Made by a program: the position numbers and the translations under genes
In this document: positions 24,405 to 35,216 of the stretch, piece after piece
Layout of the letters: the number at the start of each line of letters is the position of its first letter
How positions within the stretch are numbered: position 1 is the first letter of the stretch
Assembly (NCBI RefSeq): GCF_039534975.1
Contig: NZ_BAAAWH010000001.1
Span: 2,170,001 to 2,234,000, forward strand
Direction of reading: 5' to 3'
Length of the DNA: 64,000 bases
Origin: Microbacterium terregens
GTDB lineage: Bacteria; Actinomycetota; Actinomycetes; Actinomycetales; Microbacteriaceae
Notes under the pieces: model-generated
The model's database searches: none
What the model was told of the DNA's origin: nothing
What the model saw: only the letters and a program-made list of their open reading frames with translations

Positions 24405-25936
24405 CAGCGTGCCCCTCCGGTCAGTCCCTGAGCCTGTCGAAGGACGGGCGCGCGATCCAGCAGCGGCGCGCCCCACGAGTCCACGAGGACGGCCTCCAGG
24501 GCCGCTCCGACTCGGTACAGGCGCGCGTCCGCGCGGGCCGGCGCGAGGAACTGGATGCCCACGGGCAGTCCGTCTTCGCTGGCGAGACCCGAGGGGATCG
24601 AGATGCCCGGAACACCGGCGAGGTTCGCCGGGATCGTCGTGACGTCGTTGAGGTACATCTGCAACGGATCGTCGATCTTCTCGCCGATCTTGAAGGCCGT
24701 CGTCGGCGCGGACGGCGTCGCGATGACATCGACCTGCGCGAACGCTGCGTCGAAGTCGCGCTGGATGAGTGTGCGCACCTTCTGTGCCGAGCCGTAGTAC
24801 GCGTCGTAGTACCCGGCCGAGAGCGCATAGGTGCCGAGGATGATACGGCGCTTGACCTCGTCACCGAATCCCGCGTCGCGCGTCTTCGCCATGACGTCCT
24901 CGACCGTGCCGCCCGGTACGTCCAGACGCATTCCGAAGCGCACGGAATCGAACTTGGCCAGGTTGCTGGATGCCTCGGCAGGAAGGATCAGGTAGTACGC
25001 GGCGACGCCGTATTCGAAGTGCGGAGCGCTGATCTCGACGATCTCGGCGCCGTGCGCCTCCATCGCGCTCAGCGCAGCACGGAACGACGCCGACACTCCG
25101 GCCTGGAAGCCGGAGTCGGGAAGCTCGGCGATCACACCGACCTTCAAACCCTTGAGCACCTCTCCGGATGCGCCTTCGCGGGCGGCATCGGCGAACGAAG
25201 GCCAGACGTCCGAGAGAGACGTGGCGTCGTGCGGGTCGTGACCGCCGATGACATCGTGCAGGAGCCCGGCATCCAGCACCGTGCGGGTGACCGGGCCGAC
25301 CTGGTCCAGCGACGACGCGAGCGCGATCGCCCCGTAACGGCTGACGCCCCCGTACGTGGGCTTCATGCCGACGGTGCCGGTCACGTGCGCGGGCTGTCGG
25401 ATCGAGCCGCCGGTGTCGGACCCCAGTGCGAGCGGGGCCTCGAACGCCGCGACCGCCGCGGCCGAGCCGCCGCCGGAACCGCCGGGAATCCGGTCGAGGT
25501 CCCACGGATTGTGGGTGGGTCCGTAGGCCGAATGCTCTGTCGAGGAGCCCATGGCGAACTCGTCCATGTTGGTCTTGCCGAGGGGAACGAGCCCCGCCGC
25601 GCGCGAGCGCGCGACCACGGTCGCGTCGTAGGGCGACATGAAGCCCTCGAGGATCCGCGATCCGCTCGTGGACGGCATGTCCGTCGTGACGAGCACGTCC
25701 TTGATCGCGAGGGGAACACCGGCGACGGGGCCGAGCTGTTCGCCCGCCGCGCGGCGACGGTCGATGTCGGCCGCGACCTCGAGCGCATGATCGCTCACGT
25801 GCAGGAAAGCGTGGATGTCGCCGTCGACGGCAGCGATCCTGTCCAGGTGCGCCTGCGTGGCCTCGACACTCGAGACCTCGCGCGTGGCGAGCCTGCCGGC
25901 CAGATCCGCGGCGGACAGGCGGGTGAGATCGGTCAC
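24404..25936 (-). CDS. gatA: glutamyl-tRNA(Gln) amidotransferase subunit A
   Basis: A 510-residue amidase-signature glutaminase that releases ammonia for GatB. The Ser-cisSer-Lys triad is visible at the canonical numbers: Lys79 in PLAIKDV, Ser154 in PGGSGGGS and Ser178 in [10 protein letters not shown]. The GTG start overlaps the gatC stop (GTGA). The last codons (around RQAQGLTGG) are encoded by a REP-like sequence, a short repeat-derived C-terminal extension. Confidence 0.97.
   Translation of the reverse strand: MTDLTRLSAADLAGRLATREVSSVEATQAHLDRIAAVDGDIHAFLHVSDHALEVAADIDRRRAAGEQLGPVAGVPLAIKDVLVTTDMPSTSGSRILEGFMSPYDATVVARSRAAGLVPLGKTNMDEFAMGSSTEHSAYGPTHNPWDLDRIPGGSGGGSAAAVAAFEAPLALGSDTGGSIRQPAHVTGTVGMKPTYGGVSRYGAIALASSLDQVGPVTRTVLDAGLLHDVIGGHDPHDATSLSDVWPSFADAAREGASGEVLKGLKVGVIAELPDSGFQAGVSASFRAALSAMEAHGAEIVEISAPHFEYGVAAYYLILPAEASSNLAKFDSVRFGMRLDVPGGTVEDVMAKTRDAGFGDEVKRRIILGTYALSAGYYDAYYGSAQKVRTLIQRDFDAAFAQVDVIATPSAPTTAFKIGEKIDDPLQMYLNDVTTIPANLAGVPGISIPSGLASEDGLPVGIQFLAPARADARLYRVGAALEAVLVDSWGAPLLDRAPVLRQAQGLTGGAR
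24424..24445. repeat. REP-like palindrome inside the 3' end of gatA
   Basis: The core CCTGAGCCTGTCGAAGG is a short imperfect palindrome of a type dispersed in many actinobacterial genomes, where it normally sits between genes. Here it is translated as the end of GatA. Confidence 0.55.
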
Positions 25937-26232
25937 TGCTCCTCCCCCAGGATCGCCGTCACGCGGAAACGCCCGTCCGCGGCATCCGGAGCATTCTGCA
26001 GCACCTGCTGGGTGGTGAGCATCTCGCCGGCGACATCGGCACGGAAGACGTTCTGCATCGGGATCGGGTGGCTCGTCGCCGGCACATCGGGGGTGGCGAC
26101 CTCGGAGACCTTGGCGATGTTGTCGACGATGACGTCGAGCTGGCCGGTGAGGCGCTCGACCTCCTCGTCGCTCAGCTGGATCCGGGCGAGCACACCGAGA
26201 TGGCGCACGAGATCAGGGGTGATTTCAGACAC
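25933..26232 (-). CDS. gatC: aspartyl/glutamyl-tRNA amidotransferase subunit C
   Basis: A 99-residue GatC that holds GatA and GatB together. It begins [21 protein letters not shown] and contains the conserved [10 protein letters not shown] and P-rich wrapping segment ([17 protein letters not shown]). The GTG start at 26232 lies 6 nt after a TAGGAT -10 element, so the gat operon mRNA is probably leaderless; the intervening GGGGGA could also act as a weak ribosome site. It is divergent from the acyl-CoA ligase with 55 nt between starts. Confidence 0.95.
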   Translation of the reverse strand: MSEITPDLVRHLGVLARIQLSDEEVERLTGQLDVIVDNIAKVSEVATPDVPATSHPIPMQNVFRADVAGEMLTTQQVLQNAPDAADGRFRVTAILGEEQ

Positions 26233-26238
26233 TCCCCC

Positions 26239-26244
26239 ATCCTA
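26239..26244 (-). promoter_or_regulatory. leaderless -10 element of the gatCAB operon
   Basis: TAGGAT on the minus strand, GGGGGA, then GTG at 26232 (6 nt). Confidence 0.6.
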
Positions 26245-26275
26245 CGAGCGCCCGCCTCGGCCTTGGGACCGTCAC

Positions 26276-26281
26276 TAGGCT
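26276..26281 (+). promoter_or_regulatory. leaderless -10 element of the acyl-CoA ligase gene
   Basis: TAGGCT, then GATCGG and GTG at 26288 (6 nt). It mirrors the gatC element on the other strand, 31 nt away. Confidence 0.6.
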
Positions 26282-26287
26282 GATCGG

Positions 26288-27987
26288 GTGACGACGTACG
26301 AGCCTCCTCGCCCCTGGATCGCAAGCTATGCCGAGGGCGTGCCCGAGGATCTCGAGCCCGTCACGGGCTCGCTGATCGACCTCGTCCAGGCCTCCGCGCG
26401 CGACTACCCGGACGCCCCTGCGCTGCAGTTCTTCGGCCGCACGACCTCGTATCGCGAACTCAACTTCGCGATCGACCGCGCCGCAGCCGGCCTGCGGGAT
26501 CAGGGCGTCGCACCGGGTGATCCCGTCGCGATCGTTCTGCCGAACTGCCCGCAGCACATCATCGCGTTCTACGCGATCCTCCGGCTCGGGGCGGTCGTGG
26601 TCGAGCACAACCCGCTGTACACGCCGCGCGAGCTGCGCAAGCAGTTCGAGGACCATGGAGCCAGGCACGCGATCGTGTGGAGCAAGGTCGTCGCGACGAT
26701 CCAGGAGTTTCCCGCCGACCTCGCGGTGACCTCACTCGTCTCCGTCGATGTCACCAAAGCGATGCCCCTCGGTACGCGCCTGGCGCTCAGGCTGCCTGTC
26801 GCGAAAGCCCGAGAAGCGCGCTCGGCCCTTCATGCGCGTGTGAGCGGCACGGTGACGTGGGAGTCCATCGTCGCCACCGCTCCGCTTCCCGTGTCGCACC
26901 CGAAGCCGGAAACCTCCGATCTCGCCCTCATCCAGTACACGAGTGGAACGACGGGCACGCCGAAGGGCGCCGCCCTCACCCACCGGAATCTGCTTTCGAA
27001 TGCGGCACAGGCGCGCGCGTGGGTGCCCTCGATCGTGCGCGGCGACGGCTGCGTCGTCTACGCGGTCCTGCCCATGTTCCACGCGTACGGGCTGACGCTC
27101 TGCCTCACCTTCGCGATGTCGATGGGCGCGCGGCTCGTGCTCTTCCCGCGGTTCGACCCCGATATGGTGCTCGAGGTGACCAAGAAACACCCGGCGACGT
27201 TCCTGCCACTCGTGCCGCCGATCGCCGATCGGCTGCTCGCCGCGGCGCGTGCGAAGGGCGTGTCGCTCGCCGGAACCAGGATCGCCATCTCGGGCGCCAT
27301 GGCGCTGCCCCACGAACTCGTGGTGCCGTTCGAAGCGGCATCCGGTGGATATCTGGTCGAGGGCTATGGTCTCAGCGAGACCTCGCCGGTGCTCATGGCG
27401 AACCCGGTCGCGGACAATCGCGTCCCCGGCACCGTGGGACTGCCGCTTCCCGGCACGGAGATCCGGGTGGTGGACCCGGACGAGCCGACCCGGGATGTCG
27501 CCCCGGGGGCTCCCGTGAACTGATCGTGCGCGGACCGCAGGTGTTCGCCGAGTACTACGGAAAGCGCGAGGAGACCGAGAAGGTCTTCGTCGACGGCTGG
27601 TTCCGCACCGGAGACATCGTCACGGTGGACGATGCCGGCTTCGTGCGCATCGTGGACCGCATCAAAGAGCTGATCATCACAGGGGGATTCAACGTCGCCC
27701 CGACCGAGGTGGAGATCGCGCTGCGCCAGCACCCGCAGGTCGACGACGCTGCGGTGGTCGGGCTGCCCAGCGATCACTCCGGTGAAGAAGTCGTCGCCGC
27801 GATCGTCGTCGCCCCCGGCGAGGACATCGACGTCGAGGCGGTGCGAGAGTTCGTCCGCAGCATCCTGACGGCGTACAAAGTGCCGCGCCGGATCTTCGTC
27901 GTCGACGAACTGCCCACGTCGCTCATCGGAAAGGTGCTGCGTCGTCAGGTGCGCGACGCACTGCTCCAGCTGACCACCGGCACCTGA
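26288..27987 (+). pseudogene. AMP-dependent long-chain acyl-CoA ligase, single frameshift
   Basis: An adenylate-forming enzyme of about 565 residues that would convert fatty acids to acyl-CoA. The first frame (26288-27523) has the nucleotide loop YTSGTTGTPKGAALTH, ISGAMALP and EGYGLSETSPV, and stops early at 27521-27523. The rest, ELIVRGPQVF, WFRTGDI, the hinge VDRIKELIITGGFNV and the catalytic lysine in SLIGKVLRR, continues in another frame to 27987. Losing one G near 27505-27516 explains it: a sixth G in the CCCCGGGGG run or a second G in CCCGTG restores the frame. It is either a recent null allele or an assembly error. Confidence 0.85.
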
Positions 27988-28043
27988 GGTCCGCACCGCG
28001 GGCGGGGCGCATCGCGGCGGTTCGTTCGTGAGGGCGTGGTCAG

Positions 28044-28079
28044 TCCTGAGGAGAGCCTGAGCCGAACCGGCCCTCAGGA
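28044..28079. terminator. inverted repeat between the ligase and cupin genes
   Basis: TCCTGAGG (28044-28051) pairs with CCTCAGGA (28072-28079) around a 20-nt loop that contains a smaller GCC/GGC pairing. It lies between two convergent genes, suiting a bidirectional terminator, but has no T-tract. Confidence 0.35.
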
Positions 28080-28117
28080 GCGACCTGGCCCTCGGGAACG
28101 TCGCGCGGGCGGGGGCG

Positions 28118-28594
28118 TCAGGCGTGCTCGTCGTCCGCGCGGGAGTCGGGTTGCACGGTCCAGGACGGCGGCTCGTCCCTGCCGGACTCCTCGTCCTGCT
28201 CGGCCTCCTGCGCCGTGTACTGCACCAGTCCGGGTGCGTGGTGCGCCGGGGCGTAGATCGCGTACAGCCGCAGCGGTTCGTCCCCGGTGTTGCGCACGTC
28301 GTGCCAGGTGCTCGCCGGAACCTGGATGGACCAGCCGTCGGAGACCTCCTGCTCGAAGGTGAGCCGGTCCTTCTCGGGCCCCATCACGCAGGTGCCGCGG
28401 CCGGCGTCCAGACGGAGGAACTGGTCGGTCTCCGGATGCACTTCCAGCCCGATCGACTCACCGGGTGCGATCGACATCAGCGTGACCTGCAGGTACTTCC
28501 CGGTCCACGCGACCGTGCGATACGTCGCGTTCTCGCGGGTGGCGGTCTCGATGTCGAACGCGTGGGGATTCGGCCCGTTGTCCTCGATGTGCAC
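28118..28594 (-). CDS. cupin-domain protein
   Basis: A 158-residue single-domain cupin. The first motif around GLEVHPETDQFLRLDAGRG shows the His, Glu/Asp and His-like ligand pattern; the second, QVPASTWHDVRNTGDEPLRLY, supplies the last His. Many such proteins are metal-dependent sugar isomerases or oxygenases, but the substrate is not evident. The C-terminal 35 residues are acidic and disordered-looking. The GTG at 28594 is preferred because the cupin begins there (HIEDNGPNP) and GGAG sits 8 nt upstream. Confidence 0.82.
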   Translation of the reverse strand: MHIEDNGPNPHAFDIETATRENATYRTVAWTGKYLQVTLMSIAPGESIGLEVHPETDQFLRLDAGRGTCVMGPEKDRLTFEQEVSDGWSIQVPASTWHDVRNTGDEPLRLYAIYAPAHHAPGLVQYTAQEAEQDEESGRDEPPSWTVQPDSRADDEHA

Positions 28595-28755
28595 GCTGAG
28601 GGCTCCATTCGCTTCGGGGTGTCGTTGTCTGGAGTGTCGCCTCTTCAGCGATGGCGCGCAAGAGGACTGCGCAACCCGGCCGACTGCGCACGCAGCGGGC
28701 GACGAGCGGACGAGCGCCCCGCGGGGGCCTGAGGCGCAGAGGCGGCGCGCCGAGC

Positions 28756-28848
28756 TCACGCGGCTGCGTCGGCCGCCTCGCGCCACGCCGGCGGCAGCAT
28801 CCGGAAGTACAGCTCGTCGCCGGCATGCTGCACGTCCGGCGAGCCCAT
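28756..28848 (-). CDS. possible 30-aa small protein downstream of the serine hydrolase
   Basis: An ATG 2 nt after the serine hydrolase stop opens a 30-codon frame containing DELYFRMLPPAWREAADAA. Third positions are almost all G or C, as in real genes here, and it could be translated by re-initiation. There is no homology I recognise. It may equally be 3' untranslated sequence. Confidence 0.25.
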   Translation of the reverse strand: MGSPDVQHAGDELYFRMLPPAWREAADAAA

Positions 28849-28850
28849 CG

Positions 28851-30092
28851 TCACTCGCTGCACGGCTGGGTGGGCGCCGTCGTGACCGCCGTTGCGAAGA
28901 CGGGGTGCAGCGCCTGGACCACCTGGAAGATCTCCTCGCCGGTGCCGCCGTCGCCGTTGGCGAACGCGACGAACACGGCATCGGTCGTCGCGAAGTAGGT
29001 GACATTCGTGCCGTACCCGGGCTCCGCCCCGGAGTGGCCGAGGTCGAGGATGCACCCCGTGGCAAGGTCGCGGTGCACCTGAACCCCGAGCCCGTAGGCA
29101 AGCCCGTCCGGACCGGAATCCGGCGCGGTGTCACTGTTGCGGGCGACGAGCATCTCGGGCGAGAGGCCGGCCCCCGCCCCGATGGCCACACCCCACGCAC
29201 GCATGTCCTCCAGCGTGGAGACCATGGCGCCTGCCGCCCAGCTCTCGGCGTTGGACCAGTCGATGGTGTCGGTGGGCTGCGGCATGTCCGGGCAGAACAT
29301 CGTGTACCCGTGCGTCGCGGGTGCGTCCACCTGCCCGTCCGGCGCGAACCGGCTGCGGCTCATGCCGAACGGTTCGGTGATCCTGTCCTGGATCAGGTCG
29401 GCGAGCTGTGCGCCGGTCGTCTGCTCGAGGATGCGCCCGAGGAGGAACGTGTTGAAGCCGGAGTACGTGAAGCCGTCGCCCGGCGCGAAGCTGCTCCGCG
29501 GGGTCGTCGCTCCGATGGCGATGACTGCTTCGGGGTCGGGCGCCGCGCGCGTGTCCGCGCAGATGCGCGCGATCTGCTCCATCCCGGGAGGACCGATGCC
29601 GCTGGACATGTTCATCAGCATGCGCACGGTGATGCGCGATGCCTCGGGAAAGTCCGGATACCAGCGATCGATCGTGTCCTCCAGCGTGAGGCCGGACGTC
29701 CCCTCGCCGATGATCTGCAGGGCGACGCTGGTGACGATGCTCTTGGTGACGCTGCCGATCTTCTGCTGGTTGCCCGGCTTCATCGGCTCACCCGTCTCGA
29801 GGTTCGCCGTCCCGCGCGCCGCCACCCACTCGCCCTCTCCGGGGATCCAGAGCCCGACGATGATGCCGGGCAGCTGCGTCGCGGCGAACGATTCGTCCAG
29901 CGTCGTCTCCAGAGCCGCCACCAGTTGCGGATCCAGCGCCGGGGTGGCTGGCGGGCTCGCCGGCGACGGCGCACCCCTCGACGCCGCCGTGCATGCGGCC
30001 AGGCCGATGCACGCGAGGGCGGCGACCAGGCCGATCACCCCTGCACGCACGGAGCGGCGGACGTGATCTCCCCGTGCTTGCGCTGCGCGCAT
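28851..30092 (-). CDS. serine hydrolase lipoprotein (beta-lactamase/DD-carboxypeptidase family)
   Basis: A 413-residue exported protein with the class C beta-lactamase/esterase fold. The N-terminus has basic residues, a hydrophobic stretch and lipobox GLAAC (Cys34). The SxxK nucleophile motif is in GSVTKSIV, the second motif is YSG in FTYSGFN, and the third, HSG, occurs in LGHSGAEPGY. The substrate could be a cell-wall peptide or a beta-lactam; true beta-lactamase activity is not implied. It is a single gene with the cupin downstream. Confidence 0.88.
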   Translation of the reverse strand: MRAAQARGDHVRRSVRAGVIGLVAALACIGLAACTAASRGAPSPASPPATPALDPQLVAALETTLDESFAATQLPGIIVGLWIPGEGEWVAARGTANLETGEPMKPGNQQKIGSVTKSIVTSVALQIIGEGTSGLTLEDTIDRWYPDFPEASRITVRMLMNMSSGIGPPGMEQIARICADTRAAPDPEAVIAIGATTPRSSFAPGDGFTYSGFNTFLLGRILEQTTGAQLADLIQDRITEPFGMSRSRFAPDGQVDAPATHGYTMFCPDMPQPTDTIDWSNAESWAAGAMVSTLEDMRAWGVAIGAGAGLSPEMLVARNSDTAPDSGPDGLAYGLGVQVHRDLATGCILDLGHSGAEPGYGTNVTYFATTDAVFVAFANGDGGTGEEIFQVVQALHPVFATAVTTAPTQPCSE

Positions 30093-30217
30093 GTCCGTCC
30101 CCGATCCTGCCGGCCCGCGGATCGGCGCTTCACGCTATCGGCAATCGCAGCGGGAAGATAGGTCGCGCAGGATCTCGCGGTCCTTTCGCGCGCCGCACCG
30201 CCGCCCGCGCTGCGGGC

Positions 30218-31273
30218 TCACCCCACCGTGCTGCGGACGGCGGACATCTCGATCACGCTGACCCCGTGGCCGGATGCCGGCCCGCTCATGGCAACCAGGG
30301 CCGCTGCGGCGCCTCCCAGCCCGATGACCTCGCCGATCAGACGGTCCGGCCGGAGGATGCCGGACGCGACCATCTCCAGCATCCCGGGATAGTCGCGCGC
30401 GGCCATGCCGTGCGAGCCGTAGATCTCCAGCTCCTTCGCAATCACCTGGCCCATCGGCAGCGCCGGAGCGGCATCCGCCCCCAGCAGCAGCCCGACCTGG
30501 ACGTGGCGTCCGCGAGGACGCAGCGACGCGATCGAGGCGACCGCCGTCTGCGCCGCGCCGACTGCGTCCAGGGAGACGCGCACGCCCTCGCCGGTGATCT
30601 CCCGGATGCGGTCGGCGGTGTCCGCGCCGGCGTTCAGCGTGATCTCGGCGCCGAGGTCCGCCGCCCGGTCCAGCGCCGCCGGCGAGCGGTCCACCGCGAT
30701 GACGCGGGCGCCGAGCGCGGACGCGATCATCACCGCGGAGAGCCCGACGCCGCCGCATCCGTGGACAGCGACCCAGTCCCCGGGCTGCACGCGGCCGTGG
30801 ACGGTGACCGCACGGTACGCGGTGGCGAAGCGACACCCCAGCGCGGCGGCCGCTACGAAGTCGAGGCCATCGGGCAGGTGCACCACGTTGAAGTCCGCGG
30901 CCGGGATGGCAACCAGTTCCGCGAACGATCCGGGCATGGTGAAACCGGGCTGGGACTGATCGGGGCACACCTGCGCGTCGCCGGATACGCACCACGCGCA
31001 CCGTCCGCAGCCGCACACGAACGGGGCGGTCACCCGGTCTCCGACGGCGCAGCCGGTCACGTTCGGCCCGACCGCGGCGACGATGCCCGCGAACTCGTGG
31101 CCGGGGATCTGCGGCAGGGTGACGGGGTCGTGGCCCTGCCAGGCGTGCCAGTCCGAGCGGCACACGCCCGTGGCGCGCACCTCGATCAGGACCCCGTCGT
31201 CGGGGCAGGCCGGATCGTCGACCTGGACCAGGTAGGGAGTGGCTTGGTACGCGTCGTATCTGATTGCCTGCAC
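30218..31273 (-). CDS. zinc-dependent alcohol dehydrogenase (MDR superfamily)
   Basis: A 351-residue medium-chain dehydrogenase. Catalytic zinc ligands are visible as Cys38 in TGVCRSDWHAW and His59 with Glu60 in PGHEFAG. The structural zinc loop is CGCGRCAWCVSGDAQVCP. The Rossmann motif is VHGCGGVGLSAV, followed by an Asp in VIAVDRS, suggesting NAD(H). The substrate is unknown. The GTG at 31273 is chosen over longer starts because TACGAT ends 6 nt before it. Confidence 0.9.
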   Translation of the reverse strand: MQAIRYDAYQATPYLVQVDDPACPDDGVLIEVRATGVCRSDWHAWQGHDPVTLPQIPGHEFAGIVAAVGPNVTGCAVGDRVTAPFVCGCGRCAWCVSGDAQVCPDQSQPGFTMPGSFAELVAIPAADFNVVHLPDGLDFVAAAALGCRFATAYRAVTVHGRVQPGDWVAVHGCGGVGLSAVMIASALGARVIAVDRSPAALDRAADLGAEITLNAGADTADRIREITGEGVRVSLDAVGAAQTAVASIASLRPRGRHVQVGLLLGADAAPALPMGQVIAKELEIYGSHGMAARDYPGMLEMVASGILRPDRLIGEVIGLGGAAAALVAMSGPASGHGVSVIEMSAVRSTVG

Positions 31274-31279
31274 CCTGCG

Positions 31280-31285
31280 ATCGTA
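31280..31285 (-). promoter_or_regulatory. leaderless -10 element of the alcohol dehydrogenase gene
   Basis: TACGAT on the minus strand, CGCAGG, then GTG at 31273 (6 nt). Confidence 0.5.
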
Positions 31286-31402
31286 GACGCGACACGACGG
31301 GCGACCGCTCGCGAGGCCGCTGCCGTGCTCACGGACCCCGTCCCGCACCCGGGCGGGCCTCACCCGGCGACGCGGATGCCGAGACGGTCGAAGACCGGCA
31401 GG

Positions 31403-31699
31403 CTACCGCCCCGCCGCCGCACCGACCACGTACGGGTACAGCGTGGCGATCATCGCGCCGGCCGCCACCGCCGGGTCGGTCTGCATGACCGCGCGGGCGG
31501 TCGCCTCGTCCGGCGCTTCGATGATCGTGATCGCCGGGGTGGCGGGGTCCTCCGGCATCCGGCCGGCGAGGATGAGGATGCCGGCGCGTTTCAGGGCCTG
31601 CACGTAGTCGAGGTGGTCGGCGACGGCCTCCTCCTGCTCATCGGCGGCGTCGGGCCGGGCCGGACGGGCCGGGACGATGCGGTAGATCCATTGCGCCAT
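31403..31699 (-). CDS. YciI-family protein
   Basis: A 98-residue dimeric alpha/beta barrel (ferredoxin-like) protein of the YciI family. The VADHLDYVQALKRAGILILAGRM segment carries the conserved His and Asp of the putative active site. The C-terminal part (EATARAVMQTDPAVAAG) is typical. Known members have weak dehydrochlorinase or hydrolase activity; the role here is unknown. It begins 6 nt after the ligA stop, so it is the tail of the ligA operon. Confidence 0.85.
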   Translation of the reverse strand: MAQWIYRIVPARPARPDAADEQEEAVADHLDYVQALKRAGILILAGRMPEDPATPAITIIEAPDEATARAVMQTDPAVAAGAMIATLYPYVVGAAAGR

Positions 31700-31705
31700 G
31701 ACTGC

Positions 31706-34063
<2,358 letters not shown>

Positions 34064-34085
34064 GAAGTGACGGGCGACACGGCGG

Positions 34086-35192
34086 TCAGGCGCCGACCGG
34101 GACCGCCGAGACTGTGCGGTCGATCGTGAACTGGCCGAGCACGCGGGTGCCGTCATAGAGCACGGCCGTCTGCCCCGGGGCGACACCGTGCAGCGGCTCG
34201 TCGGGGGTGACCACGAGGCATCCGTCGTTGTCGTCGCGCCGCGCGAAGGCGGGCACCGGGTCGGCGTGCGCGCGGATCTGCACATGGCACGCGAAGGCGG
34301 ATGCCTCGGGCACCGCTCCGGCCCACGTGACGCGGGATCCCGAGATCTCGGCGATCGCGAGGGCCTCCTTCGGGCCGACCACGACGGTGTTCGAGACCGG
34401 ACGCACTTCGAGCACGAACCGGGGCTTGCCGTCGGCGGCGGGAATCCCGAGCGAGAGTCCGCGGCGCTGGCCGACGGTGAAGGCGTGGGCGCCCTCGTGG
34501 GCTCCGACGACGGCCCCGCTCTGGTCGAGGATCTCCCCCGTGGCCGTGCCGACCCGCTCGGCCAGCCAGCCGCGGGTGTCGCCGTCCGGGATGAAGCAGA
34601 TGTCGTGGCTGTCCGGCTTGGTCGCGACGGTCAGCCCGCGGGCCTCGGCCTCCGCGCGCACCAGCGCCTTCGACGGCGTCTCACCGAGCGGAAAGAGCGT
34701 GTGGGCGAGCTGCTCCGCGGTGAGCACGCCGAGGACGTAGGACTGGTCCTTGGCGGCGTCGCTGGCCCGGTGCAGTTCGCGTTCGCCGGATGCCGTCTCC
34801 CGCAGGATCGCGTAGTGCCCCGTGCAGACGGCATCGAAGCCGAGGTCGAGCGCCTTCTCGAGGACGGCGGCGAACTTGATCCGCTCGTTGCAGCGCATGC
34901 AGGGATTCGGCGTGCGTCCCGCGCTGTACTCGGCGACGAAGTCTTCGATCACGTCATCGCGGAACCGCTCCGAGAAGTCCCACACGTAGAACGGGATGCC
35001 GAGACGATCGGCCGCGCGTCGGGCGTCCATGGCGTCCTCGATCGTGCAGCAGCCTCGGCTCCCGGCCCGCAGCGTGCCGCCCGCGCGGGAGAGTGCGAGG
35101 TGGACCCCGACCACGTCATGCCCGGCGTCCACGGCGCGCGCTGCAGCCACGGCGGAATCCACCCCACCGCTCATCGCCGCCAGAACACGCAT
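34086..35192 (-). CDS. mnmA: tRNA-specific 2-thiouridylase MnmA
   Basis: A 368-residue enzyme that makes s2U34 in tRNA-Lys, -Glu and -Gln with sulfur from a cysteine desulfurase. The PP-loop SGGVDS is at residues 8-13. The catalytic cysteine pair is Cys98 in NPCMRCN and Cys199 in [10 protein letters not shown]. The last ~120 residues are the beta-barrel domain. It is 24 nt downstream of the cysteine desulfurase, its likely sulfur donor, but also has its own leaderless promoter. Confidence 0.97.
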   Translation of the reverse strand: MRVLAAMSGGVDSAVAAARAVDAGHDVVGVHLALSRAGGTLRAGSRGCCTIEDAMDARRAADRLGIPFYVWDFSERFRDDVIEDFVAEYSAGRTPNPCMRCNERIKFAAVLEKALDLGFDAVCTGHYAILRETASGERELHRASDAAKDQSYVLGVLTAEQLAHTLFPLGETPSKALVRAEAEARGLTVATKPDSHDICFIPDGDTRGWLAERVGTATGEILDQSGAVVGAHEGAHAFTVGQRRGLSLGIPAADGKPRFVLEVRPVSNTVVVGPKEALAIAEISGSRVTWAGAVPEASAFACHVQIRAHADPVPAFARRDDNDGCLVVTPDEPLHGVAPGQTAVLYDGTRVLGQFTIDRTVSAVPVGA

Positions 35193-35198
35193 GAGAAG

Positions 35199-35204
35199 AG
35201 TCTA
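35199..35204 (-). promoter_or_regulatory. leaderless -10 element of mnmA
   Basis: TAGACT on the minus strand, CTTCTC, then ATG at 35192 (6 nt), placed just before the cysteine desulfurase stop codon. Confidence 0.6.
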
Positions 35205-35216
35205 CGAGCCGATGCC

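Noticed and set aside
27500..27530. Programmed ribosomal frameshift in the acyl-CoA ligase
   Set aside because: No X XXY YYZ slippery heptamer and no clear downstream pseudoknot; family members are not known to frameshift.
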